Shown piece after piece: positions 42,950-50,931 of a stretch of DNA of 64,000 bases. Source of the DNA: Amycolatopsis sp. DSM 110486 (GTDB lineage: Bacteria > Actinomycetota > Actinomycetes > Mycobacteriales > Pseudonocardiaceae); assembly GCF_019468465.1 (NCBI RefSeq), contig NZ_CP080519.1, positions 945,001 through 1,009,000 of the forward strand. The letters run 5' to 3'. Numbering within the stretch: position 1 is the first letter of the stretch; the number at the start of each line of letters is the position of its first letter. The notes beneath the pieces are model-generated. The model did no database searches. It saw nothing but the letters and a program-made list of their open reading frames with translations, and was not told where the DNA came from. A program made the position numbers and the translations under genes.

Positions 42950-44350
42950 GTGCGGTTCGGCACTGCGCTGGGGCGCCGCAAACCGGTCGCGGACCTGGTG
43001 GCCGAAGCCGGCCACGGCCCGTTGAAACGGTCGCTCGGCCTGGGCCAGCTCACGATGCTGTCCATCGGCGCGACGCTGGGCAGCGGCATCTTCGTGGTGC
43101 TCGGCGAGGCCGTGCCCGTGGCCGGGCCCGCCGTGGTGCTCTCGTTCGTGCTCGCCGGGGTCACAGCGCTGTTCTCCGCGCTGTCCTACGCCGAGCTCGC
43201 GGGCCTGATCCCGCTGTCGGGCTCGTCGTACTCCTACGCGTACGCCACGCTCGGCGAGCTGGTGGCGTGGGTCTGCGGCTGGTGCCTGATCCTGGAGTAC
43301 GGCGTGTCCGTGGCGTCGGTGGCCGTCGGCTGGGGCCAGTACGTGAACGAGCTGCTGCGGCTGGCGTTCGGATTCGCGCTGCCCGAGTCGATCAGCGGCC
43401 CACCCGGCGACGGCGGGCTGGTGAACCTGCCCGCGATCGTCGTGGTGCTGCTGGCGATGGTGCTGCTGCTTTCGGGTGCGAAGGAGAGCGCACGGGCCAA
43501 CGCGATCATGGTCGTGGTGAAGATCGCGACGCTGGTCCTGTTCTGCGCCATCGCCTTCACCGCGGTGCAGGCCAAGAACTTCACGCCGTTCCTGCCGCTG
43601 GGCCTCGCCGGCATGAGCGCGGGTGGCGCGAAGCTGTTCTTCTCCTACATCGGGTTCGACGCCGCGTCGACCGCCGGCGAGGAGGCCCGCAACCCGCAAC
43701 GCGACCTGCCGCGCGCGATCCTGCTCTCGCTCGGCATCGTCACGGTGCTCTACTGCCTGGTGGCCGTCGCGGCGGTCGGCGCCCTGCCGTGGCAGCGGTT
43801 CGACGACCAGCAGGCGGCCCTGTCGCACGTGCTGACCTCGGTGCTGGACAGCCCGTTCTGGGCCGGCGTGCTCGCCGTCGGCGCCATCGTGGCGATCTCC
43901 AGCGTGGTGCTGACCGTCCTCTACGGACAGACGCGGATCCTGTTCGCCATGTCGCGCGACGGGCTCGTACCCAAGGCACTGTCCACAGTGCACCCGAAGA
44001 CCGGCGTACCGCGCACGAACACCCTGGTGGTGTCGGCGTTCGTCGCCGTGCTCGCCGCGTTCGTACCACTGGGCAAGCTCGCCGACGCGACCAGCATCGG
44101 CACACTCTTCGCGTTCGGCCTGGTCAACATCGCCGTGCTCGTGCTGCGCCGGCGCCGCCCGGACGACGCGCGCACGTTCCGCGTGCCGTTCTCCCCCGTC
44201 ACACCGATCCTGGGCGTGCTCTGCTGCGCGTACATGATGTTCAGCCTCGACGGCGCCACCTGGGTCGTGTTCGGCGGCTGGATGCTGCTCGGGCTGGTGC
44301 TGTACTTCGGTTACGGCATCCGGCGTTCGCGGCTGGCGACGGCGAAATGA
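42950..44350 (+). CDS. APC family amino acid permease, probable lysine importer
   Basis: A 466-residue, 12-helix cationic amino acid transporter-type permease. GRRKPVADLVAEAGHGPLKRSLG and ATLGSGIFVVLGEAV form the conserved N-terminus and first helix; FFSYIGFDAASTAGEEARNPQRDLPRAI is the CAT-group signature. It overlaps davA by 4 bases, so lysine is the probable cargo. The start is uncertain: GTG at 42950 has no good ribosome-binding site, while the best site (GAGGAGTAGCC before GTG at 42930) opens a different frame that closes after about 30 codons. A 2-base change in between would join them. Confidence 0.85.
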   Translation: MRFGTALGRRKPVADLVAEAGHGPLKRSLGLGQLTMLSIGATLGSGIFVVLGEAVPVAGPAVVLSFVLAGVTALFSALSYAELAGLIPLSGSSYSYAYATLGELVAWVCGWCLILEYGVSVASVAVGWGQYVNELLRLAFGFALPESISGPPGDGGLVNLPAIVVVLLAMVLLLSGAKESARANAIMVVVKIATLVLFCAIAFTAVQAKNFTPFLPLGLAGMSAGGAKLFFSYIGFDAASTAGEEARNPQRDLPRAILLSLGIVTVLYCLVAVAAVGALPWQRFDDQQAALSHVLTSVLDSPFWAGVLAVGAIVAISSVVLTVLYGQTRILFAMSRDGLVPKALSTVHPKTGVPRTNTLVVSAFVAVLAAFVPLGKLADATSIGTLFAFGLVNIAVLVLRRRRPDDARTFRVPFSPVTPILGVLCCAYMMFSLDGATWVVFGGWMLLGLVLYFGYGIRRSRLATAK

Positions 44351-45118
44351 TCGTCGCCGTCCACCAAGGGCCGTACGAGGAGCTGCCCGCCGCGCTCGCC
44401 GCCGCGGCCGAAGGCGGAGCCGCGCTCGTCGTCACCGCGGAGATGATCACCACGGGGTACGCCATCGGCGCCGCCGCGGTCGCCGAACGCGCCGAGCCGG
44501 CCGACGGAGCGCTGGCTCAGGAACTGGGCGCGCTCGCGGCCGAGCACGGCGTCGCACTGGTCTACGGCTACCCCGAACGCAACGGCGACGCCGTGTACAA
44601 CTCCGTGCAACTGCTGTCCGCACAAGGGGAACGGCTCGCCAACTACCGCAAGACGCACCTGTTCGGCGACCTCGACCGCGGCCAGTTCTCCCCTGGCGCG
44701 GACCTGGTGGTGCAGGCGGACCTCGGCGGGCTGCGCGTGGGACTGCTCATCTGCTACGACGTGGAGTTTCCCGAGCCGGTGCGTGCGCGCCCTCGCCGGC
44801 ACCCAGTTGCTGCTCGTGCCGACCGCCTTGATGCGGCCGTACGAGCGGGTCGCGGACGCGCTCGTCCCCATCCGGGCGCACGAAAGCCAGCTGTATGTCG
44901 TGTATGCGAACCGCTGTAACACCGAGGGCGAGCTGTCCTACTGCGGCCACTCCACCGTCGTCTCGCCCGACGAGACCGTGGCGAAAGCCGGCGAAGAACC
45001 CGAGCTGATCTTCGCCGACGTCGACCCGGCAGTGCTTGCGCGTCCGGAGAACACCTACCTGGCCGATCGCCGGCCCGCGTTGTACCGATCCCTGACCGAA
45101 GAAGGACTCCAGGCATGA
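44347..45118 (+). pseudogene. davA: davA, 5-aminovaleramide amidase, frameshifted
   Basis: Two overlapping frames together encode one nitrilase-superfamily amidase close to DavA of Pseudomonas putida as I recall it. Frame one (from 44347) holds all three catalytic residues, E32 (TAEMITTGY), K102 (NYRKTHLFG) and C136 (LLICYDVEFPE), then runs into unrelated sequence soon after FPEPVRA, near 44787. Frame two (44783-45118) continues with LAGTQLLLVPTALMRPYE and the normal C-terminus. Aligning with DavA (FPENARRLALDGAEL) suggests 2 bases are missing at about 44788; a 4-base GTGC duplication at 44779-44786 is an alternative. The start overlaps the permease stop and the end overlaps davB, so the operon structure is intact. 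Real mutation or sequencing error cannot be told apart. Confidence 0.85.
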
Positions 45119-46809
45119 CCTCCGCCGTCCCGACCGCGATCCCCACGGACGAGCCGGCCGGGCGCCCGATCACCATGTTCGGCCCCGACTTTCCGTTCGC
45201 CTACGACGACTACCTCGCCCACCCCGCCGGGCTCGGCACCGTGCCGGCGGAGCACCACGGCACCGAGGTCGCCGTGATCGGCGGCGGGCTCTCCGGTGTC
45301 GTCACGGCCTACGAACTCATGAAGCTAGGGCTGCGCCCGGTGGTGTACGAGATCGCCGAGCTGGGCGGACGCCTGCGCACGCACCGCTTCCCCGGCTTGC
45401 CCGACGACGTGGTCGCCGAAATGGGCGCGATGCGCTTTCCCCCGGCGTCCACCGCGTTGTTCCACTACATCGACAAGGTGGGCCTGAAGACCTCACCGTT
45501 CCCGAACCCGCTCGCGCCCGCGACGTCGAGCACGGTCGTGGACCTCAAGGGCCACAGCCATTACGCGCGCACGCAGGACGATCTGCCGCCGGTGTTCGGC
45601 GAAGTCGCCCAGGCGTGGCAGCGCACGCTCGACGAGCACGCGTCCTTCGCCGAGATGCAGACCGCGATCCGCGACCGTGACGCGAAAACCGTGAAGCGGA
45701 TCTGGAACGAGCTCGTGCCGCGCCTGGACAACCAGACCTTCTACGGCTTCCTGTGCGATTCGCCCGCGTTCGCGTCGTTCCGCCACCGCGAGATCTTCGG
45801 CCAGGTCGGTTTCGGCACGGGCGGCTGGGACACCGACTTCCCCAACTCGATCCTGGAGATTCTGCGCGTCGTCTACACCGGCGCCGACGACGAGCATCGC
45901 AGCATCACCGGCGGCAGCAGGCAGCTGCCGGTGCGGTTGTGGGACCACGCACCGGAAACGCTCGCGCACTGGCCCGCCGGCACCAGCCTCGCCACTCTGC
46001 ACGAAAACGGCCGGCCGCGGCCCGGCGTCACGCGGCTGCACCGCACGGCGCCGAACAACGTGACCGTCACCGACGTGTCCGGGCACATCCGCACCTTCCG
46101 CGCCGCGGTGTTCACCGCGCAGAGCTGGATGCTGCTGTCCAAGATCGAATGCGATGAGGCACTGTTCCCGATCGACCACTGGACGGCCATCGAGCGCACG
46201 CACTACATGGAGTCGTCGAAGGTGTTCGTGCCGGTGGACCGGCCGTTCTGGCTCGACCGCGACCCCGTGACCGGGCGCGACACGATGAGCATGACGCTGA
46301 CCGACCGGATGCCGCGCGGTACCTATCTGCTCGGCGACGACCCGGGCAAACCCGCCGTGATCTGCCTTTCCTACACGTGGGCCGACGATTCCCTGAAGTG
46401 GCTGCCGCTGAGGGTCTCCGAGCGCGTGGAGGTGATGCTGCAGTCGCTGCGCGAGATCTACCCCGGCGTCGACGTGCGCAAGCACCTCGTGGGCGACCCG
46501 GTGACCGTGTCGTGGGAAGCGGAACCGCATTTCATGGGCGCGTTCAAGGCGAACCTGCCCGGCCACTACCGCTACCAGCACCGGCTGTTCACGCACTTCA
46601 AGCAGGACGCGCTGCCCGAGCGCTACCGCGGGCTGTTCCTCGCCGGCGACGACGTGTCGTGGACCGCGGGCTGGGCCGAAGGCGCGGTGCAGACGGCGCT
46701 CAACGCGGTGTGGGGAGTGCAGCGGCACTTCGGCGGCGAGTCGGCGCCGGCCAACCCCGGTCCTGGTGACCTGTTCGACGACCTGGCGCCGATCGAACTG
46801 CCGGACTGA
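45115..46809 (+). CDS. davB: lysine 2-monooxygenase
   Basis: A 564-residue FAD amino-acid monooxygenase that converts L-lysine to 5-aminovaleramide, CO2 and water. The N-terminus TMFGPDFPFAYDDYLAHPAGLGTVP closely follows P. putida DavB as I recall it; the FAD motif GGGLSG is at 56-61, then AEMGAMRFPP, QVGFGTGGWDTDFPNS, and the C-terminal FAD contact GDDVSWTAGWAEGAVQT. Related tryptophan 2-monooxygenases share the fold but match less well at the N-terminus. ATG overlaps the davA stop (ATGA). It works with the permease and davA; davT/davD, needed to complete degradation to glutarate, are not in the window. Confidence 0.9.
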   Translation: MTSAVPTAIPTDEPAGRPITMFGPDFPFAYDDYLAHPAGLGTVPAEHHGTEVAVIGGGLSGVVTAYELMKLGLRPVVYEIAELGGRLRTHRFPGLPDDVVAEMGAMRFPPASTALFHYIDKVGLKTSPFPNPLAPATSSTVVDLKGHSHYARTQDDLPPVFGEVAQAWQRTLDEHASFAEMQTAIRDRDAKTVKRIWNELVPRLDNQTFYGFLCDSPAFASFRHREIFGQVGFGTGGWDTDFPNSILEILRVVYTGADDEHRSITGGSRQLPVRLWDHAPETLAHWPAGTSLATLHENGRPRPGVTRLHRTAPNNVTVTDVSGHIRTFRAAVFTAQSWMLLSKIECDEALFPIDHWTAIERTHYMESSKVFVPVDRPFWLDRDPVTGRDTMSMTLTDRMPRGTYLLGDDPGKPAVICLSYTWADDSLKWLPLRVSERVEVMLQSLREIYPGVDVRKHLVGDPVTVSWEAEPHFMGAFKANLPGHYRYQHRLFTHFKQDALPERYRGLFLAGDDVSWTAGWAEGAVQTALNAVWGVQRHFGGESAPANPGPGDLFDDLAPIELPD

Positions 46810-46921
46810 CCCCGCGGCCAGTCAACCCGTACCCGCCGGTAGCCAACCAATGGTGTCCCCGGGCGCGACACCGCCGGAGATCGGTCGGCCCGGCTGAACC
46901 GATCATGCGAAAATATTACGT

Positions 46922-47554
46922 ATGAATACGGAGCCGGCGCCGAAGTGGCGGAGACTGGAACCGGACGAGCGCAGAGAACAGATCTACGCCTGCGCGGCGC
47001 GCCTGTTCGGCGAACGGCCCTACTCGGCGGTGTCCACTTCGGACATCGCCGCGGCCGCCGGGGTCGCGCGGGGGTTGATCAACCACTACTTCGGCACGAA
47101 ACGCGAGCTGTACCTGGAAATCGTGCGGCGCGCGCTGACCGTGCCGCGGCTCGCGATCGAGATCCTGCCCGACGGGCCGCTCGAGCTGCGCGCGGACGTG
47201 GCCATCGACTGGTTCCTCGACATGGTGCGCTCGCAGGAGAAGACGTGGCTCGCCGCGATCGCGCCCGAGGGCATCGGGCGCGACGCGGAGGTCGACCGCA
47301 TCCTCGAAGAGGCCGACCGCGAATCGGCCGACCGCGTGCTGGAGGCCGTCGGCCTTTCGCGCGACAGCGAGCACGGTGAGGAGCTGAACGCGGCCGTGCG
47401 CGCGTTCGCCGGCATGGTGAAGGCGGCGGGACGGGAGTGGCTCGTGCGGGGTTCGCTGAGCCGGGACCAGGTGCACACGCTGCTGAGCAAATCGCTCGTC
47501 ACGCTCATCGGTGAGGTGTTCCCGCTGATCCAGGGCGAAGTTCCCGGGGAATGA
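46922..47554 (+). CDS. TetR family regulator downstream of davB
   Basis: A 210-residue TetR protein with the helix-turn-helix in YSAVSTSDIAAAAGVARGLINHYFGTKRELYLEIV. The short gap to davB (112 bases, AT-rich just before the ATG) and same orientation make a role in dav control possible but not shown. The ATG at 46922 is preceded by a TATTAC hexamer at only a few bases, so the transcript may be leaderless. Followed by a hairpin terminator. Confidence 0.9.
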   Translation: MNTEPAPKWRRLEPDERREQIYACAARLFGERPYSAVSTSDIAAAAGVARGLINHYFGTKRELYLEIVRRALTVPRLAIEILPDGPLELRADVAIDWFLDMVRSQEKTWLAAIAPEGIGRDAEVDRILEEADRESADRVLEAVGLSRDSEHGEELNAAVRAFAGMVKAAGREWLVRGSLSRDQVHTLLSKSLVTLIGEVFPLIQGEVPGE

Positions 47555-47559
47555 CGGAA

Positions 47560-47596
47560 CCCCCGGCACCACGAGGGGGGAGGAAAGTGCCGGGGG
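47560..47596 (+). terminator. hairpin terminator after tetR
   Basis: CCCCCGGCAC (47560-47569) and GTGCCGGGGG (47587-47596) are perfect 10-bp arms, 5 bases after the regulator stop, with a 17-base loop. Confidence 0.75.
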
Positions 47597-47732
47597 CCCC
47601 GGCCGGAAGCCTCACGACCCCCGGCTCCTTGCCACGTTACCCCTGGTCGACGTGGGTTCGCTGTCAGTTTCCCCCGGATTTCACCGGGGTGGTCACACGT
47701 TCGGCCCACGCCGGAAGGCTGCCGCCACCCGA

Positions 47733-48461
47733 TCAACCCCGCGGGTCGGCCTCGAGCTCGGCCAGGCGGTGCGCCAGCCCGTCCACGCAGCGGCGCACCG
47801 CGTAGTCGTACAGGCGGGCGTACCAGCCGGCCGCCAGCTCCGGGTCGGCCATCAGCTCCCGCATCGCGCGGCCCTGCGCGGCCATGCCGGGCAGGTCGGC
47901 ACGGTCGTGATAGGTCGCGTACTCCTCGGTGTTGTCCAGGCGCAACGCGAGCGTGCTGTCGCGGTCGTCCTCCATCGCGACGAACTGGCAGGCCGTGGCG
48001 ACGAGCACGTTGTAGGCCAGCACGCTCTCCTCGCCGAAGCCGGCGGCGAGCAGCACGCCGATCCCGCGGTCGATCGTGCGGATGGCGGCCGACACCGACG
48101 GCCCGAACAGCACCAGCCGCCGCGCCGTGCCGGGGTGCGCTCGCAGCACCGTGCGCAACTCGGCCAGCAGTTCGGCGAACCAGTCCTGCCACGGCAGGTC
48201 TTCGTCGGGCAGGCTCAGCAGGCCGACGACGCGATCGAGCACCTCGGCCACGACCGCGTCCCGGTCGCCGACGTGGTGGTAGATCACCGCGGGGTAGGCG
48301 TCCACGGCCGCCGCGAGCTGGCGCAACGTCCAGTTGTCGAGGCCGCGCTCGGCGGTCAGCGCGACCGCCGCGTCGACCACCTTCTCGGCGGTGACGGCCG
48401 GCAGTCCCGCTGCCGCGCGCGAGCGCGGACGGTTCCCGGCCCGCGAGGACGAAGACGGCAT
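47733..48461 (-). CDS. TetR family regulator (TetR_C type)
   Basis: A 242-residue TetR protein with an N-terminal basic extension and the helix-turn-helix in GLDNWTLRQLAAAVDAYPAVIYHHVGDRDAVV; the long C-terminal domain is of the TetR_C kind. It is divergent from the alpha/beta hydrolase gene, with a 10-bp palindrome between the two starts, so it probably represses that hydrolase and itself. Confidence 0.9.
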   Translation of the reverse strand: MPSSSSRAGNRPRSRAAAGLPAVTAEKVVDAAVALTAERGLDNWTLRQLAAAVDAYPAVIYHHVGDRDAVVAEVLDRVVGLLSLPDEDLPWQDWFAELLAELRTVLRAHPGTARRLVLFGPSVSAAIRTIDRGIGVLLAAGFGEESVLAYNVLVATACQFVAMEDDRDSTLALRLDNTEEYATYHDRADLPGMAAQGRAMRELMADPELAAGWYARLYDYAVRRCVDGLAHRLAELEADPRG

Positions 48462-48472
48462 GCGATGTACCG

Positions 48473-48482
48473 TATCCGGATA
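48473..48482. promoter_or_regulatory. candidate TetR operator
   Basis: TATCCGGATA is a perfect 10-bp palindrome 12 bases upstream of the tetR start and 47 bases upstream of the divergent hydrolase start. Confidence 0.4.
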
Positions 48483-48528
48483 ACGACGGCGCGTGCCAGG
48501 ATTCGGGGATCTAGGGCAGGATCAGGGC

Positions 48529-49398
48529 ATGCCCCGTGCCCTGGCCAACGGCCTCGAACTCGAGTACGACACTTTCGGCGACGCCGCGAACCCGCCACTG
48601 GTGCTCGTGATGGGCCTCGGTGCCCAGATGGTGACGTGGGAGACCGGGTTCTGCGAGCTGATCGCGAGCCAGGGATTCTTCGTCGTCCGCTTCGACAACC
48701 GCGACATCGGCCTGTCGGCCTACCTCGACGAACTCGGCGCGCCCGACCTGGCGGGGATCTCGGCCGGGCAGGCCTCGGCGCCGTACCTGCTCTCGGACCT
48801 CGCCGACGACACCGTCGGCCTGTTCGACGCGCTCGGCTTCGCGAAGGCCCACGTAGTGGGCGCGTCGATGGGCGGGATGGTCGTGCAGCAGCTCGCCATC
48901 GACCACCCGGACCGGCTGCTGAGCCTCACCTCGATCATGTCCACGACCGGCGACCCGACCGTCGGGCACACCTCGCCCGTCGCGCTGGCCACGCTGACGC
49001 GCCCGCCCGCGGCGACGCGCGAGGAGGCCATCGAGCAGAGCATCGCCTCCTACCGCACCACCGGCTCGCCTGGTTACCCCGCGACCGACGACTACCTGCG
49101 GTTCAAGGCGGCGCGGGGCTACGACCGCGCGCAGCACCCGATGGGCACGCTGCGCCAGGCCGCGGCAGTTGTCGCGTCGGGCGACCGCACGGAGGCGCTG
49201 CGCTCGCTGCGGCTGCCGACAGTGGTCGTGCACGGTGACTCCGACCCGATGATCGACGTGAGCGGCGGCAAGGCCACCGCCGCCGCGATCCCCGACGCGG
49301 AGCTGGTGGTCATCCCCGGCATGGGCCACGACCTGCCCGAACCGCTGTGGCCGGAAATCGTGGGCGCGATCGTGCGGGCCACGAGCCGCAGTTACTAA
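48529..49398 (+). CDS. alpha/beta hydrolase (RdmC/aclacinomycin methylesterase-like)
   Basis: A 289-residue alpha/beta hydrolase with nucleophile in VGASMGG, Asp in HGDSDPMI and His in GMGHDLPEPLW. The oxyanion strand reads LVLVMGLGAQMVTWETGFCELIA and is followed by FDNRDIGLS, a pattern common to RdmC-like esterases. The substrate is unknown. ATG at 48529 with GGGCAGG upstream; controlled in all likelihood by the divergent TetR. Confidence 0.88.
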   Translation: MPRALANGLELEYDTFGDAANPPLVLVMGLGAQMVTWETGFCELIASQGFFVVRFDNRDIGLSAYLDELGAPDLAGISAGQASAPYLLSDLADDTVGLFDALGFAKAHVVGASMGGMVVQQLAIDHPDRLLSLTSIMSTTGDPTVGHTSPVALATLTRPPAATREEAIEQSIASYRTTGSPGYPATDDYLRFKAARGYDRAQHPMGTLRQAAAVVASGDRTEALRSLRLPTVVVHGDSDPMIDVSGGKATAAAIPDAELVVIPGMGHDLPEPLWPEIVGAIVRATSRSY

Positions 49399-49582
49399 TC
49401 GGGCCAAAAGTAGGCCGGCCCCCACGCGGTACGTAACCGTTGCTACGAAGCCATTCGGCCGTGACTGTGGTCGGATTGGTAACGATCGGCACAGTTAAGG
49501 AGACGTCAAGAACACCGCGCGGGCTGTAGGGAAAGCGTCCGCGCCTCTCGCGCGGTGCGGGCGGGCACGCTGAGCTGGACTC

Positions 49583-50011
49583 ATGGGTATCACCGGTGGT
49601 TTCGGTTTCCCGCTCGGCTGCGCGGCCGTGGTGGCCGCCGCGATCGGGGCGGACATCGCGGGGGCGACCGCGCACCCGCTCTACGCGCTGGTGCCGCTGG
49701 CGCTCGTCGTGGTCGCCGCCGCTGCGACCACGGCCCCGGCCGCGGCGGCGGGGATCGCCGTCGTGGCCTGGGCCGTCGACTCCGGCTTCATCCTCGGCCG
49801 CGAAGGCCACCTCCTCTTCGACACCGCGAGCGGCCGCGCCGCCCTCGTGCTCGGCGCGGTGCTCGTCGTGGGCTTGCTGTCTCGGCTCGTGGTGACGGCG
49901 GCGGTCCGCGCCCGCCGCCGCGTTCACCCCCGGCCGCACCGGTTCGTGGCGTCCGTCCCCTCGCCGCGAACCGCCGGACAGCGGCGGACCGATCACGCAG
50001 CCTCCGCTTGA
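49583..50011 (+). CDS. small membrane protein, function unknown
   Basis: A 142-residue protein with three or four hydrophobic segments (about 8-25, 33-58, 60-70 weak, 84-107) and an Arg/His/Pro-rich cytoplasmic tail. The layout is like DUF4118-type or other small actinobacterial membrane proteins, but I do not recognise a family. It is placed between a 184-base upstream gap and a very strong stem-loop immediately after the stop. Confidence 0.6.
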   Translation: MGITGGFGFPLGCAAVVAAAIGADIAGATAHPLYALVPLALVVVAAAATTAPAAAAGIAVVAWAVDSGFILGREGHLLFDTASGRAALVLGAVLVVGLLSRLVVTAAVRARRRVHPRPHRFVASVPSPRTAGQRRTDHAASA

Positions 50012-50020
50012 TCGGTCCGG

Positions 50021-50081
50021 CCGGTACCCCGTCCGGAGCGGCCAACCCATCGTCGTTGGCCGTTCCCGGACGGGGTACCGG
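50021..50081 (+). terminator. long two-part stem-loop after the small membrane protein gene
   Basis: The outer arms CCGGTACCCCGTCCGG (50021-50036) and CCGGACGGGGTACCGG (50066-50081) are perfect over 16 bp. Inside them CGGCCAAC (50039-50046) and GTTGGCCG (50055-50062) pair over 8 bp around an 8-base loop. Two and three unpaired bases separate the helices. It may be a terminator; it is much longer than the others here. Confidence 0.65.
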
Positions 50082-50214
50082 CGCGTCCGCGGCTGGTCGA
50101 GCGTGGTTGGCTGTGGGGGTGTGAGCGTGTCCCTGTGTGTCGAAATCGACTCGCGTCGGGCTCCCGGCGGTGCCAGGCTGGGACGGTCACACGTCGTCAC
50201 CTTCGGAGGTAAGC

Positions 50215-50400
50215 ATGAGTGATCCGCAACCGTCGCCCAGCGGCGAGGAGGACGACGTCAAGCGCAAGTTTCGCGAGGCGCTGGAGCGCAAGCAGGCCCA
50301 CGCCCGCTCCGGCTCCGCCCACGAATCCGGCGGCGGCAAGAACCAGCACGCCCACGGGCCCGCCGCGAACAAGCGCACGTTCCGCCGCAAGAGCGGCTGA
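50215..50400 (+). CDS. DUF5302 family small protein
   Basis: A 61-residue, highly charged protein: acidic start (SPSGEEDDVKRKFREALERKQAHA), His/Gly/Ser-rich middle and basic end (ANKRTFRRKSG). This matches DUF5302, a small conserved actinobacterial protein of unknown function, probably soluble and partly disordered. GGAGGTAAGC precedes the ATG at 50215. A perfect hairpin follows. Confidence 0.85.
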   Translation: MSDPQPSPSGEEDDVKRKFREALERKQAHARSGSAHESGGGKNQHAHGPAANKRTFRRKSG

Positions 50401-50416
50401 GCGTCACCCACCGGCG

Positions 50417-50446
50417 AAGGCCCTCTCACCGCGGTGAGAGGGCCTT
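50417..50446. terminator. bidirectional hairpin terminator
   Basis: AAGGCCCTCTCACC and GGTGAGAGGGCCTT form a perfect 14-bp stem with only GC between, followed by TTCTC. It lies between the DUF5302 gene and the convergent marR gene. Confidence 0.85.
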
Positions 50447-50448
50447 TC

Positions 50449-50874
50449 TCATGCCTCCAGCAGCCGGGCCAGCCGCGCGGTGTCGCGCAGGTACTGCTCG
50501 TACGGGAAACCGGCTTCGAGCAACGCCGTGCGCAGCTCGTCGTAGAGCGGTTTCCCGTTGTCGTGGAAGGCTTTCGCGCCGACCTCGGTGATCGTCACGA
50601 GCCGGCGCCGGGCGTGTTCGGGGTCCTGGCGCACCTGTACGAGCCCGGCCGTCTCCAGCGGGCGTAGCGCCCGGCTGATCGCCGGGTCCGACACCGAGAG
50701 CGCCTGCGCCAGCTGGTGCTGGGTCACCGGCTGGATTTCCTCCAGTGTGCCCAGCAGTCGCATCTGGCTGTAGCTCAGACCCCCGGCACCACCGGAACTG
50801 TCAGCACGCCGGCGCGCGGCCTCCCCCAGCAGGAACACCACGCGATGCAGCAAGTCAGCGAGATCGTCGTCCAC
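50449..50874 (-). CDS. MarR family transcriptional regulator
   Basis: A 141-residue MarR protein with the winged helix in TQHQLAQALSVSDPAISRALRPLETAGLVQVRQDPEHARRRLV. It is divergent from a membrane protein gene, and a 42-bp near-perfect palindrome fills most of the 57 bases between the two starts. It therefore most likely controls its own expression and that of the membrane protein. Confidence 0.93.
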   Translation of the reverse strand: MDDDLADLLHRVVFLLGEAARRRADSSGGAGGLSYSQMRLLGTLEEIQPVTQHQLAQALSVSDPAISRALRPLETAGLVQVRQDPEHARRRLVTITEVGAKAFHDNGKPLYDELRTALLEAGFPYEQYLRDTARLARLLEA

Positions 50875-50887
50875 GCCACAAGTCTAC

Positions 50888-50929
50888 CTTGAGTCTTGCA
50901 AGGTTAATATTAACCATGCAAGACTCAAG
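50888..50929. promoter_or_regulatory. 42-bp palindromic MarR operator
   Basis: Positions 50888-50929 read the same on both strands with one mismatched pair (50901/50916). The core is the 14-bp perfect palindrome GGTTAATATTAACC (50902-50915), flanked by CTTGAGTCTTGCA and its exact complement TGCAAGACTCAAG. It covers the promoter region of both divergent genes. Confidence 0.85.
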
Positions 50930-50931
50930 TC

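Noticed and set aside
44783..45118. A separate 111-residue gene with its own GTG start
   Set aside because: It is the C-terminal part of the nitrilase fold in shifted frame, without catalytic residues of its own; best read as part of frameshifted davA.
45115..46809. Tryptophan 2-monooxygenase (IaaM) with an indoleacetamide hydrolase
   Set aside because: The fold is shared, but the N-terminal block and the DavA-type amidase next to it match the lysine pathway better.
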